DNA from: an uncultured Roseburia sp.
GTDB lineage: Bacteria; Bacillota; Clostridia; Lachnospirales; Lachnospiraceae
NCBI GenBank assembly: GCA_947573605.1
Contig: CANPGM010000004.1
Span: 1 to 64,000, forward strand
Direction: 5' to 3'
DNA length: 64,000 bases
The notes below the pieces were generated by a model. The model was given only the letters and a program-made list of their open reading frames with translations, had not been told where the DNA came from and searched no databases. Positions 26,001-34,947 of the stretch are shown in pieces (position 1 is the stretch's first letter; each line of letters opens with the position of its first letter). Position numbers and translations under genes: made by a program.

Positions 26001-26135
26001 GGCCTTCTGATCCGTGCTCTTTGACTGTTTTACCGCAGCCGTCTCCGCAAAACGAATCCCGCTGCTTTCTTTCTTTTCTACTTCGCCCTTTTGCTGCATC
26101 GCTTCCAATATCTTATTCTGCTGCTCTACTCTCAT
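22992..26135 (-). CDS. Large DUF6240-type protein, possibly flagellar hook-length control
   Basis: A 1047-residue soluble, helical protein. It contains many copies of a short motif of the form L(P)LTEENL (LPLTEENLEAA, LPVTEETL, IPLTKENLSYF, MELTVANLEEA and others) spaced along residues 150-850. The last 180 residues resemble the FliK C-terminal fold (SVPVLVGDEVTNVSLKIVR, then MTGKIAATFRAKEKGV). I recognise the DUF6240 type, and the flagellar role is inferred from this and from the sigma-D-like promoter. The ATG at 26135 with AAGGGAA upstream was chosen over an upstream in-frame start. Confidence 0.7.
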   Translation of the reverse strand: MRVEQQNKILEAMQQKGEVEKKESSGIRFAETAAVKQSKSTDQKAIFVKDSTYLNPAKEEKKSIVEEIEEGAGMDATDRKNQMAVLSHTTSEEDYEKMQEEGFSLDATTSNTIITVTDKIKMQIAKAGGDISCFGDSLTLEQLEKMTGSSAMAVQLEQAFREADLPLTEENLEAALEALEQAMSLNPVSDGAAKYMLDNEMDPTIENLYKAENSGSILYTGSMAEQIEISDILGQVEGVIREAGLPVTEETLADSKWLLENQIPLTKENLSYFEQLKDLQMPLDQMETARAIAAAVAEGKTPQDAALIEGFSLADRAEHAAEVVANATDSDLSYLIQKGMELTVANLEEAAANRGRNGANSGESQGSEQRTDDRKTHTEAGLRLLTARRQLEEIRLAMTAEANYSLLKRGISIDTEPLVKLVEELKNAENQYYAEILESQGAEGSEENTALLAETTKKLCDMKSVPAYVLGIQETDVSDINGVHSAGTALKAAMEKANERYETLMTAPRSDLGDSIQAAFANIDDILTDLSLENSEENRRAVRILAYNQLEITENSVLEMKAADEEVQRVFKNMTPAVVARMIKDGINPLETDFAALNRTAERMKAEEGHKDNERFSEYLWKLEKNNQITPEERNSFIGVYRLIHQVEQTDGAAIGALLHQGAELNLKNLLMAARTGQKSNKMDISVDENFGEQETQGKQTNSITDQIMTAYQTNCMRDAMDALTPGKLQAVIKEYPDWEEMSPEAFAKALMKAEDETESLNQEYIREQLSSLEHCAKASEEIYQVLEQYDIPNTMQNVLAMESMMRNRNQLYRQIFGHTEQNNTDMQENLKEIKEQLIKDFGEAVSEPKEMAEVQEALGKIAENVMKTMIESDEVTSIDIKEARLMQAKISIQGRMAQKESYSVPVLVGDEVTNVSLKIVRGVEKRGIVDIMLESEMTGKIAATFRAKEKGVAGFIASDDPKTRETFAEHLDMIASALRENEEEAVDLNAAYIKDLDLNRFSGAAMDSASADSATEDIEENPEYRVQTKRLYRIAESFLRTAKALF

Positions 26136-26231
26136 TGATTTCTGTTCCCTTCTATTTCTTATTGCAAGAATGAAAATGGCGCTCTTCTTCGCTGTAGCAA
26201 AAGAGTGCGCCATTGTTACCGGCTATATCTT

Positions 26232-26259
26232 ATATCGGAGAAACCGGTTCATTTATTAA
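26232..26259 (-). promoter_or_regulatory. Sigma-D (sigma-28)-like promoter for the DUF6240 gene
   Basis: On the minus strand CTTAA (from 26260) is followed after 16 bp by TCCGATAT (26232-26239). The same spacing occurs in the flagellin promoter here. It lies about 96 bp upstream of the ATG. Confidence 0.5.
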
Positions 26260-26275
26260 GTTTGTTCCCGTTAAA

Positions 26276-28174
26276 CTAAAATTTAAATACTGCAACGCCG
26301 TAAGGAGCAAGCGGATAGGCAAGTGAAAACTTCCTGTCGTCGCATTCCACCGCAGTCGCTTTATAGCTTACCGGTTTTTCCGCTCCGCTGCCGCCGAATT
26401 CCGCCGAATCGGTGTCAAGTACAAGCCGATAGGCTTTCTTCTTCGGTACGCCGATACGGAAATCAGGTCTTTCCATCGGCGTAAAATTAATGACAAACAG
26501 CAGATTGTTCTTTCCGTCCTTACTCTTTCTGACAAAGCTGAAAATACTACGGTCGGCGTCGTTGGCATTGATCCATTCAAAGCCCTCCCAGCTGCTGTCC
26601 AGTTCATACATGCAGGGATTCTTTTGATACAGATGCAGCAGCGCTTTGACCCAGTTCTGCATATGCATATGATCCGGATTTTCCAGCAGATACCAGTCAA
26701 GCTCTCTCTCTTCGCTCCATTCCTGAAGCTGTGCAAACTCCTGCCCCATAAACAAAAGCTTTTTCCCCGGATGTCCCATCATAAACGCATAGCCCGCCAT
26801 CAGATTTCTGAATTTGTCTATGCCAAGTCCCGGCATTTTATTCAGCATGGAACACTTCAGATGAACCACCTCGTCGTGCGACAAAACAAGAATGTATTTC
26901 TCGCTCTCATTATAGCTCATGGCAAATGTCATTTTATTATGATTATTTTTACGGAAATACGGGTCCAGTTTCATATAATCCAGGAAATCATGCATCCAGC
27001 CCATATTCCATTTATAGCTGAAATTTAATCCCTCTTCTTCCACGGTTCCCGTCACTTTCGGCCATGCGGTCGACTCTTCCGCAATCATTATTGCGCCTTT
27101 ATTTCTTCCGGTAATCAGGGTGTTGATATGTTTAAAAAACTCGATTGCCTCAAGGTTCTTGTTATCGCCGTATTTATTGCGAACCCACTCTCCGTCCTTT
27201 TTTCCGTAATCCAGATAAAGCATGGAAGCCACCGCGTCCACGCGAAGTCCGTCAACATGATAGTTCTCCACCCAGAGCAGCGCGCTGCCGATTAAAAAAT
27301 TCTTTACCTCGTTTTTCCCGTAATCAAAGATCTTAGTGCCCCAGTCCGGATGCTCTCCTTTTCTCGGATCTGCATACTCGTAGAGACAGGTTCCGTCAAA
27401 CTCCGCCAGCCCGTGCGCGTCTCTCGGAAAATGTGCGGGTACCCAGTCCAGGATAACACCGATTTTATTTTTATGACACTCGTTCACCAGATAAACAAAA
27501 TCCTGCGGCGTACCGTAACGCGAAGTAGGCGCATAGTATCCCGTTACCTGATAGCCCCACGATCCGTCGAACGGATATTCGGAAATTCCCATCAGTTCAA
27601 TATGTGTATAACCCATTTCCTTTACATACGGAATCAGGTATTTTGCCAGATCTCTGTAAGAATAAAATCCCTCGTCTTCCCTGCCCGGATGACGCTTCCA
27701 GGAACCCGGATGTACTTCATATATCGCCATCGGCTGCGCGTAGATATCCTCAATTGCCGCACGATCCGTCATCCATTTACTGTCTGTCCATTTAAAATGA
27801 TCGATATCCGCCAATGCAGACGCGGTGCCTGGCCGGTACTCCGCATAGTTTGCATAAGGATCCGCCTTATACAGACGCTTCCCGTCCTTTGTTTCAATCA
27901 GATATTTATAGAGCATGCCCTCTTCCAACGCCGGAATAAACAGTTCAAAAATCCCCATTGTCTCCGGCTCTAAGCGCTTCATCTCGTCCGCCGTTTCATT
28001 CCAGTCATTAAACGACCCGATGATCCATACTTTTTCGGCATTCGGAGCCCACAGGTCAAAACATACTCCTTTCACGCCCTTTTGCACGGTAAAATGCGCT
28101 CCGAGCTTACGATAAATATCGTAATGCGTTGCCTGTCCGAACAGGTATCGGTCTAATTCTGTAAAATTTGCCAT
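26276..28174 (-). CDS. glgB: 1,4-alpha-glucan branching enzyme
   Basis: A 632-residue GH13 enzyme that makes alpha-1,6 branches in glycogen. An N-terminal CBM48 region (about 20-110, WAPNAEKVWIIGSFNDW) precedes the barrel. Catalytic motifs: DWVPAHFPRD, GLRVDAVAS with the nucleophile Asp, AEEST with the acid Glu, and LSHDEV. A C-terminal amylase domain follows. The start after AAGGGG is clear. No other glycogen gene lies nearby. It is 50 bp downstream of the TPR/AAA gene and may be co-transcribed with it. Confidence 0.95.
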   Translation of the reverse strand: MANFTELDRYLFGQATHYDIYRKLGAHFTVQKGVKGVCFDLWAPNAEKVWIIGSFNDWNETADEMKRLEPETMGIFELFIPALEEGMLYKYLIETKDGKRLYKADPYANYAEYRPGTASALADIDHFKWTDSKWMTDRAAIEDIYAQPMAIYEVHPGSWKRHPGREDEGFYSYRDLAKYLIPYVKEMGYTHIELMGISEYPFDGSWGYQVTGYYAPTSRYGTPQDFVYLVNECHKNKIGVILDWVPAHFPRDAHGLAEFDGTCLYEYADPRKGEHPDWGTKIFDYGKNEVKNFLIGSALLWVENYHVDGLRVDAVASMLYLDYGKKDGEWVRNKYGDNKNLEAIEFFKHINTLITGRNKGAIMIAEESTAWPKVTGTVEEEGLNFSYKWNMGWMHDFLDYMKLDPYFRKNNHNKMTFAMSYNESEKYILVLSHDEVVHLKCSMLNKMPGLGIDKFRNLMAGYAFMMGHPGKKLLFMGQEFAQLQEWSEERELDWYLLENPDHMHMQNWVKALLHLYQKNPCMYELDSSWEGFEWINANDADRSIFSFVRKSKDGKNNLLFVINFTPMERPDFRIGVPKKKAYRLVLDTDSAEFGGSGAEKPVSYKATAVECDDRKFSLAYPLAPYGVAVFKF

Positions 28175-28224
28175 TTTGACACCCCTTTTTCCCCTTTTTA
28201 TATTTTTAGAAAGAAAATGTCTTT

Positions 28225-30825
28225 CTACAGGTCAAAATCTTTTTCGTGTAAGATAATGTAATCGTCGTCGTCGTAGCGTTTGGAGGTGATAATACTGAAA
28301 ACCTTTTTTAAGCCGCCTCTTTCCACATGTCCGATTGCATGATCAATAATATCCTTTACCTCTGTCAGAGTCGTTGCACGATCAATCTTTTGTATATTGC
28401 TGATACAGTTGTATAACGCAAGCGTCCCCATTTCATCGATTGTATACCCCTGTTCATTTGCATATGACCGGGCGAACGTTACAAGTTCGTCGCTGGAAAA
28501 AACGGGAATCATGATTTTTTCCGTAAACTTTGACGCAAATCCGGCGTCCTTAGAAAGCGCTTTTTCAATTCCCTGCTTTGTATCCTCCATGATTACTAAA
28601 ACGCCGCTGGTGTCGTTCTCCAGCAGTACGGAAAGCCGCACCGCCATTTCCTTTGAGATCCCTCCGGCTTTTTCGATAATCAGACATCCGCCTGCTACCT
28701 TTCCGAGCAGTGCGGCTGCGTCTCTTTTATTCAATGCGGCTGCGTCGATTTTTCCGGTTTTCCCGTTTGGTTTTCCGATTTCTTTTTGCAGCGCTTCCAC
28801 AATTTCAGTTGCAAGCATCGTCTTTCCGCTGCCTTCTCCTCCCGAAATTATAATATTTCCGGAGGATGCGCTTCCTTCTTTGGAAAGACGCAGCTTTACG
28901 CCGTTTATCGCCCGGCAGAGCTGTTTTTCCATTCCCTTTATTGAAACAAAATAAGAAAAGATCTTTTTCTGCTCCTTCGATAGAGCGGTAAACGCCTCCG
29001 GCGCATTATGGAGCTTCGGCGTTTCCTGGATTTTCGGTACAGGTCCGGACTGCGATGCGCCGGACACCTGCGATGCATCGGCAACGGGCGACGCATTCGT
29101 ATTCACTGATTTAACTGCTTTGACGTCTGGCAGCCGTTTTGTTCTGCCGGGCAGCCGTTTCGTCGCCTGTTTTATCTCCTCTGTCTCCGGTTCGGCATTT
29201 TTTATTTCCCGTAAAAATTGTATCTCAGGCAGTGCGTCTTCTCTTGTTGTAACCGGAGGTTCTTCCTCCTGTCTTATCTCCGGCACTTCCTCCGCGGGCA
29301 CCGGCTCCGTATCCTGTACGCCGTATTTTCCCGTTTGAAGGGCTTCTTCTATTTGCGCCAGGAAATCCCACTCCGTCAGCGTATGATGTCCTGCCGCCGT
29401 TGCTGCTTCCGAATCGCTTGCCGCTTCTTCCTCTGCAGCTATGTCGCTCTCTGCCGTCGCAAGCTGTTCTCCGATCCGCGCGTCTATTTGTGCGTTCTCA
29501 TCGCTTATCCTGTCGATTTCCTGCTGGAGCAGCAGATTCATATTGGCAACCATTTCGGCCGCCTGTTCGTCCTCCATCGGCGTTCCGTTCAAATACTGCT
29601 CTTTTAAAAGCTCATTCGGAGTCAGACCGGAGTCCAGCTTCGGAATGATCTTTGCGAGGCGTTCCATAATATCCCCGGCCTCCTGCAGCGCCCTCGCCTT
29701 TGCGGATTTCAGCTTTTTCTGTTCCGCCTCCTGCAGCGCCGTCTCAGCGGCATGTTTTGTTTTCTCCCATTCTGACAAAACATCGTCAATACTCATCTGG
29801 CCGGAAACCTGTGATTCCCGGTTGCCCTGTTCCGGAACAAAAAGGCTCATCTGGCCGTCTCTTTCCTCCAGGAATTCCTGAAAACTGTTTTTTAAGGAGT
29901 CATTGATCTCCTGATCCGTTTCGATATGCGGAATTTTTTCCGGTACGGTTTCGTCCTCTTCTCTTTCCAGCGGAATCTGAAGGTACGGAAAATCCTCGAC
30001 CAGCTTTTTAATGGAATCCATGCTGTCTTCGACTTCTTCCTTTTCCGTCGCTTCCATAATCTGACGTATATTTTCCTCAAGCGCTTTCTGCAGGTTCTGC
30101 GTATTAAATCGATCCGCAGGGACGCGCACATCCGGTATTTTTACGGGCTCATGTATGATTTCACCCGACATAAGCTCGTCTTCCGGGTTTACTTCTACGC
30201 CTTCGTCCTCTAAATTGTGATAAAGACGGTATTTTTCTTCCTGCTGTTTATTTAACGGCTGATAGAGCATTTTAAGCTCAAGCGCTCCTTCGACATATGG
30301 TCCGTCTCCAAACCAAAGTATAATCTCGTCGCAGGTTTCAATACACTTATCGCTCATTCCGGCCTGATGATAAAGCTTTGCAAGCTCATACGTCCATTCC
30401 TCGGAGTATTCCTGTTCCTTTAATTCCTCTAAAATTGTAATCAGCTTCTGCGGCGCTGCGCCCTGCGCTTTATTGATTTCATACTGCAGTACATATTTCA
30501 GGTTGTCATGAGGCGCCGCCTCTACAAATTCCTTATAATAATCCTCAGCCTCTTCGAGATTGTTCATTTTGACGGCAAGGTTTGCCAGACGATAAACAAT
30601 CACTCTCCCGATCGGCGAGCGGTCGTAGGCCATTAACAGTACTTCCCTGCTCTCTTCATAGCGTTCCGCTTTCTCATAAATCTCGCCTGCTTTCAGCAGG
30701 GCGTTTACGTTCTTTATCTTTCGCCAGTTAATGGAAGCTGCGATCTCCGCCGCCGTCCCGTAATCTTCTTCCGCCGCCAGAGCCTTCATCTGGTCCAGCT
30801 TTAAATTATATTCGTACTTATCCAA
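28225..30825 (-). CDS. TPR protein with a C-terminal degenerate AAA domain
   Basis: An 866-residue protein. Residues 1-210 are TPR-like helical repeats (INWRKIKNVNALLKAGEIYEKAERYEESREVLLMAY and following). A long acidic, Pro/Glu-rich region (about 215-630) separates them from a CbxX-like AAA domain. Walker A is GGEGSGKT (about residue 662), but Walker B reads GGCLIIEKAGG, where Asp-Glu is replaced by Glu-Lys. ATP binding is likely and hydrolysis doubtful. Start: TTG at 30825 follows GAGGTGG by 5 nt and gives the DKYEYNLKLDQ start. The ATG at 30882 lies upstream of the -10 box at 30873-30878. Function unknown. Confidence 0.7.
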   Translation of the reverse strand: MDKYEYNLKLDQMKALAAEEDYGTAAEIAASINWRKIKNVNALLKAGEIYEKAERYEESREVLLMAYDRSPIGRVIVYRLANLAVKMNNLEEAEDYYKEFVEAAPHDNLKYVLQYEINKAQGAAPQKLITILEELKEQEYSEEWTYELAKLYHQAGMSDKCIETCDEIILWFGDGPYVEGALELKMLYQPLNKQQEEKYRLYHNLEDEGVEVNPEDELMSGEIIHEPVKIPDVRVPADRFNTQNLQKALEENIRQIMEATEKEEVEDSMDSIKKLVEDFPYLQIPLEREEDETVPEKIPHIETDQEINDSLKNSFQEFLEERDGQMSLFVPEQGNRESQVSGQMSIDDVLSEWEKTKHAAETALQEAEQKKLKSAKARALQEAGDIMERLAKIIPKLDSGLTPNELLKEQYLNGTPMEDEQAAEMVANMNLLLQQEIDRISDENAQIDARIGEQLATAESDIAAEEEAASDSEAATAAGHHTLTEWDFLAQIEEALQTGKYGVQDTEPVPAEEVPEIRQEEEPPVTTREDALPEIQFLREIKNAEPETEEIKQATKRLPGRTKRLPDVKAVKSVNTNASPVADASQVSGASQSGPVPKIQETPKLHNAPEAFTALSKEQKKIFSYFVSIKGMEKQLCRAINGVKLRLSKEGSASSGNIIISGGEGSGKTMLATEIVEALQKEIGKPNGKTGKIDAAALNKRDAAALLGKVAGGCLIIEKAGGISKEMAVRLSVLLENDTSGVLVIMEDTKQGIEKALSKDAGFASKFTEKIMIPVFSSDELVTFARSYANEQGYTIDEMGTLALYNCISNIQKIDRATTLTEVKDIIDHAIGHVERGGLKKVFSIITSKRYDDDDYIILHEKDFDL

Positions 30826-30872
30826 CTCTGCCACCTCAAGCTGTGCTATTTTTCCTGCGCGTTTTATTATTA

Positions 30873-30901
30873 AGTTTATCATACGCCTTATTAGATGTCA
30901 A
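30873..30901 (-). promoter_or_regulatory. Promoter of the TPR/AAA gene
   Basis: TTGACA (30896-30901) and TAAACT (30873-30878) are separated by 17 bp on the minus strand, just after the upstream gene's terminator. The -10 box lies within the first codons of the longer open frame, which argues for the start at 30825. Confidence 0.55.
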
Positions 30902-30946
30902 AAAAATAAACGGGAATTGCAGTTCTTTTTTCTTCCGCAATTCCCG
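30902..30946 (-). terminator. Terminator of the AI-2E permease gene
   Basis: A minus-strand stem CGGGAATTGC/GCAATTCCCG (30937-30946 with 30911-30920) with a 16-nt loop, followed by TTTATTTTTTT. Confidence 0.85.
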
Positions 30947-30952
30947 TAGATA

Positions 30953-32308
30953 TTACTGTTTTCCTTCTCTTCCCTTTTTCTCCGGCCTGGGTTTTTTCGG
31001 CCTCTGTATTTCCTCTTTTTCTTTTAAATATTCCGGTTGATTCGTCTCTTTGCTGATCCGTTCCAGTTTCACGTAATCGATTTTACTTCCCGGTATCCCG
31101 CGCTTTTCAAGCTGATAAGAGACAATACTCTGAATAATGTAGTAAATAACTGCCATCAGAGGAACGCCCAAGAGCATACCCAAAAAGCCCCACAGTCCTC
31201 CGAACACAATAATCGCAAATACAACCCAGAACGAAGAAAGTCCCGTTGAATTTCCCAAAATCTTCGGTCCGATAATATTTCCGTCGATCTGCTGCAGGAT
31301 CAGAATAAAAATCAGGAAATAAATACCCTGTACCGGATTCTGCAGTACAACTATTATAAACGACGGAATTGCGCCGATAAACGGCCCGAAGAATGGGATT
31401 ACGTTTGTAACGCCGATAATTACCGCCAACAGAACCGGGTCCGGCATACGCATAATTACCAGAACAATATAAGCCAGCACTCCGATAATGGCGGAGTCCA
31501 GTATTTTCCCATTGATAAAACCGCCGAATATTTCATTGCTTTTGCGTACCGTATCAAGAATGACGTTTGCACGAACCGGTTTAAATAACGCATAGACAAT
31601 TTTTTTTGCCTGTCCCGCAAATTTTTCCTTATTGGCAAGCACGTAAACCGAAATAACAATGCCGATTAAAATATTCAGCACGAATTTTACACTCGTTATC
31701 ACACTGCTCGCAATGGAAGCGGCATATTTTTCAATCTGGGGAAGCACCGTTCCCGACAGCCAGGTCTCTAAAAATTCACTGGTTCTTTTAATCACTTCTT
31801 CTAAGATATCCGCAAAGCGGCCGTCGCCTTCCGCAATGCTGTTGACCCAGTCAATCAATGAATTGATTTCATCCGGCAGAGAAGTCGCCACGCTCGTAAT
31901 ACTTTCCGTAACGGACGGTACAATCGCCGCGATAAGCAGCGCAAACAGTCCGAGCAGAAAAATGAGCGCTCCTGTAATTCCAATTAGTCTTACTACTTTC
32001 GGGCGCTTATTGTCATCCTTCATTCGCTTTAAAAGGTAACGCGATACATTCCGCTCGATAAACTTCATAATCGGATTCAGCAGATATGCCAAAACAACTC
32101 CGAAAATAATCGGCTGCAAAATCCCCGACAGATTTTTCCAGTAATTTGCAAATCCGTTATAACGATACAGCACAAAGAAAAATAAAATGCAGCTGCTAAA
32201 AGTCAGGAAAACTACAAATGCTATAAACAGGGTTCTTTTCATATCAGGCTTCCCCTGCTGCCATATCCCCTCCGGTCTCTCCTCCTTCTTTGATTGTCCC
32301 TTGTCCAA
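30953..32308 (-). CDS. AI-2E family (PerM/YdbI-like) membrane protein
   Basis: A 451-residue membrane protein with about eight hydrophobic segments. The AI-2E family pattern is seen in GILQPIIFGVVLAYLLNPI near the N-terminus, the soluble central loop, and the C-terminal GVTNVIPFFGPFIGAIP and FGGLWGFLGMLLGVP segments. Members include exporters and Na+/H+ antiporters, so the substrate is open. The start is TTG at 32308 with GGGGG 8-9 nt upstream, and an ATG at 32242 is an alternative. The cytosolic tail is very basic. Confidence 0.85.
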   Translation of the reverse strand: MDKGQSKKEERPEGIWQQGKPDMKRTLFIAFVVFLTFSSCILFFFVLYRYNGFANYWKNLSGILQPIIFGVVLAYLLNPIMKFIERNVSRYLLKRMKDDNKRPKVVRLIGITGALIFLLGLFALLIAAIVPSVTESITSVATSLPDEINSLIDWVNSIAEGDGRFADILEEVIKRTSEFLETWLSGTVLPQIEKYAASIASSVITSVKFVLNILIGIVISVYVLANKEKFAGQAKKIVYALFKPVRANVILDTVRKSNEIFGGFINGKILDSAIIGVLAYIVLVIMRMPDPVLLAVIIGVTNVIPFFGPFIGAIPSFIIVVLQNPVQGIYFLIFILILQQIDGNIIGPKILGNSTGLSSFWVVFAIIVFGGLWGFLGMLLGVPLMAVIYYIIQSIVSYQLEKRGIPGSKIDYVKLERISKETNQPEYLKEKEEIQRPKKPRPEKKGREGKQ

Positions 32309-32371
32309 TTCGCATTCCCCCTGTCAAAAATTTATTAATTGTATTGTACTCTTCCGATTGCCGATTTAAAA

Positions 32372-32416
32372 GGGACTACGGCAAATCTTTAGAAAAAATT
32401 TAGCTGCCGCAATCCC
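32372..32416 (-). terminator. Terminator downstream of the aconitase-like gene
   Basis: A 12-nt arm at 32372-32383 pairs with 32405-32416 (one mismatch), loop of 21 nt, followed on the minus strand by CTTTTAAA. Confidence 0.6.
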
Positions 32417-32442
32417 TTTCTTAAGAAATTCAGAAAATATTC

Positions 32443-34746
32443 TTAATCTCTGTAATAATTAATTAAACAACCTTTTAAAATGATCTCTCTTTCATCGTCG
32501 GTAAGCGCATCCATATGAAGCGTAAATTCTACAAGGCCGTCCGCTTTTACCGCATAAGCCTTCATTTCCGTCTGCTTTTCCCGTACCGCCTTCCGAATAT
32601 CGGGAAGGAACAGATAATCCAGATTCCGGAACGGAAGTTCTCCCTCATTTATTAATAACGGAAGCATTCCCCAGTTAATCAGATTCGAACGATAGCGCTT
32701 TGTAGCATATTCGTTCGCAATATTCGCCCATCCGCCAAGTACTTTCTGGCAGGAGGCCGCCTGTTCTCTGGCAGAGCCGTCGCCCGGCTTTACCGCAAAT
32801 ATCGTACTTCCAAACCCAAGCGCGTCCGGCTCCCTGTTTTCTGCAAGACGAAGATTCGGGAATGCCGCGTCAATCGCTCCCAGAACCGCTTTTAATTCCT
32901 CTAACGCGTCAACCGGACATTTGCCTTCTTCTACCGCCTTCTGCGCCTTTTGAATTTCCTTTGCGCGCCCGACGTAAAGCGGGTCTTTTCTGGAGAGCGC
33001 AAACTCCGCCAGTCCGAGCGGATTAGAACGGAAGGAAGACGTTTCGCCGGACGGAATTAATTCGTCAGTTGTAGTCACTGGATCGTGGATCTCGGATACG
33101 ACTTTTAATACCAGATGCTCCGGCAGCGCGCTCATCGCCGGCCAGTCCTTGATATTCGGCCCAAAACGGATTTCCGTCTCAGGGTCCGCGATTCCTTTGC
33201 TGTCAAAGACACGGTTTTCATAAATTGTCTTATCAAAGAAATATTTCGGCTTGCCGTATTCGACGTCAATCTCTGCTGCTGAAGTCAGATATCCTTTATT
33301 CGCAGCAGTCGCCGCAATGGATCTGGCATCCATTAATGCTACGGACGCCACCTGGCCCTGCTGAACTTTCGAGCCTTCTCTGTTCGGAAAGTTTCTGGTG
33401 GAGTGGCGAATGGAAAAAGCATTGTTCGCCGGCGTATCTCCCGCTCCGAAACACGGACCGCAGAATGCGGTCTTAACAATTGCTCCCGCCTGCATAAGCG
33501 ACGCGGCTGCGCCATTTTTTACCAGTTCCAGATAAATCGGCGTACTCGCGGGATATACGCTTAATGTAAATTCATTCGGTCCGATAGACGCGCCCCTTAA
33601 TAGATCGGCCGCATCGCAGATATTTTCAAAGCCGCCGCCCGCGCAGCCTGCAATCACGCCCTGATCCACATAAAGCCTTCCGCCGCGTACCTTGCTTTTT
33701 AAATCCAGCTTAACCGCGCCGTCAAAGCTGACCTCGGCGCGCTTTTCACAATCATCTAAAATATCCGTCAGATTTGCCTTCAGCTCTTCGATTGTATAAG
33801 TGTTGCTCGGATGGAACGGCATCGCAATCATCGGTTTTATTTTACTTAAGTCCACCTCAATCATGCCGTCATAATACGCTGTCTCCCCCGGATTTAAGCG
33901 CTGATATGCATCCGGTCTGCCGTGGATTGCGTAGAACTCTTCCACTTTTTCATCTGTTCTCCAGATAGAAGAAAGACATGTCGTTTCTGTCGTCATAACA
34001 TCTACGCCGATACGAAAATCAACGCTTAAGTTCGAGATGCCCGGTCCGACAAATTCCATAACTTTGTTTTTTACATAGCCCCTGGCAAATACTTCGCCGA
34101 TAATCGCAAGGGCGACGTCCTGCGGGCCGACGCCCTTTGCCGGAGTACCGGTTATATAAACGCCCACAACACCCGGCATATCAATGTCATAAGTCTTATT
34201 TAAAAGCTGCTTTACAAGTTCCGGTCCGCCTTCGCCGACAGCCATCGTCCCAAGCGCGCCGTAACGGGTATGGGAATCCGAACCCAGAATCATCGCTCCG
34301 CCTTCAGCAAGCATTTCTCTTGCATACTGATGAATGACCGCCTGATGCGGCGGCACATAAACCCCGCCGTATTTTTTCGCGCAGGTCAGTCCGAACATAT
34401 GATCGTCTTCATTGATCGTACCGCCCACGGCGCATAAGCTGTTATGGCAATTGGTCAAAACATACGGCATTGGAAACTTCTCGAGTCCCGATGCTCTGGC
34501 TGTCTGAATAATGCCTACAAATGTAATGTCATGAGAAGTCAGTTTATCAAATCGAATCCGAAGTTTTTCCATATTTCCCGACGTATTGTGTGACTTCAAT
34601 ATCCCGTATGCGATTGTCTGTTCTGCGGCTTTCTGCTTTGTGACGTCTTGTCCCGTTTTCTGCTTTACCGCCGCATTTGCCTGCGGGCCGTCGGCAACTA
34701 CCTCCGTTCCGTTAATCAGATAAGCTCCGCCTTCGTATAATTTCAT
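32443..34746 (-). CDS. Aconitase-family hydratase
   Basis: A 767-residue hydro-lyase of the aconitase superfamily. [4Fe-4S] ligands are visible as the Cys in [13 protein letters not shown] and the pair in [11 protein letters not shown]. Substrate-loop motifs include [12 protein letters not shown] and [12 protein letters not shown]. The swivel domain follows (about 560-767). It resembles the clostridial single-chain hydratases near YbhJ rather than AcnA or AcnB, so citrate/isocitrate is likely but not certain. The ATG at 34746 has GGAG 6 nt upstream, and the ATG four codons above lacks one. Its leader is shared with echC. Confidence 0.85.
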   Translation of the reverse strand: MKLYEGGAYLINGTEVVADGPQANAAVKQKTGQDVTKQKAAEQTIAYGILKSHNTSGNMEKLRIRFDKLTSHDITFVGIIQTARASGLEKFPMPYVLTNCHNSLCAVGGTINEDDHMFGLTCAKKYGGVYVPPHQAVIHQYAREMLAEGGAMILGSDSHTRYGALGTMAVGEGGPELVKQLLNKTYDIDMPGVVGVYITGTPAKGVGPQDVALAIIGEVFARGYVKNKVMEFVGPGISNLSVDFRIGVDVMTTETTCLSSIWRTDEKVEEFYAIHGRPDAYQRLNPGETAYYDGMIEVDLSKIKPMIAMPFHPSNTYTIEELKANLTDILDDCEKRAEVSFDGAVKLDLKSKVRGGRLYVDQGVIAGCAGGGFENICDAADLLRGASIGPNEFTLSVYPASTPIYLELVKNGAAASLMQAGAIVKTAFCGPCFGAGDTPANNAFSIRHSTRNFPNREGSKVQQGQVASVALMDARSIAATAANKGYLTSAAEIDVEYGKPKYFFDKTIYENRVFDSKGIADPETEIRFGPNIKDWPAMSALPEHLVLKVVSEIHDPVTTTDELIPSGETSSFRSNPLGLAEFALSRKDPLYVGRAKEIQKAQKAVEEGKCPVDALEELKAVLGAIDAAFPNLRLAENREPDALGFGSTIFAVKPGDGSAREQAASCQKVLGGWANIANEYATKRYRSNLINWGMLPLLINEGELPFRNLDYLFLPDIRKAVREKQTEMKAYAVKADGLVEFTLHMDALTDDEREIILKGCLINYYRD

Positions 34747-34794
34747 ATTTTTCTCCATTTCTGTGCTGCTTTAGTGCGTTGACAAGTTTGTGGC
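34744..34794 (-). repeat. Repeated 5' leader (copy 1)
   Basis: A 51-nt stretch directly before the hydratase start that matches 60411-60460 (before echC) over its length, at roughly 80 percent identity by eye. The best block, sense strand, is AAAGCAGCACAGAAATG followed by the Shine-Dalgarno sequence. A second block is GCCACAAACT. Confidence 0.7.
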
Positions 34795-34947
34795 TTCTGC
34801 GGCAATTTTCCTGCCTGCCGCGATTCCGTCTGCAAATTGATATGTTAAAAATTATATAAGTACAGATTCCAAAAAGCAAGTCTTTTTGCTATGTTCCGAT
34901 TCGTTCTTATCCGTCTGTTTGTCTGCGGTTTACCCCTGGTCGATTTT

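Noticed and set aside
27350..27973. 207-codon plus-strand open frame within glgB
   Set aside because: Antisense shadow of a strongly supported gene; composition rich in Arg, Cys and Ile as typical for shadows.
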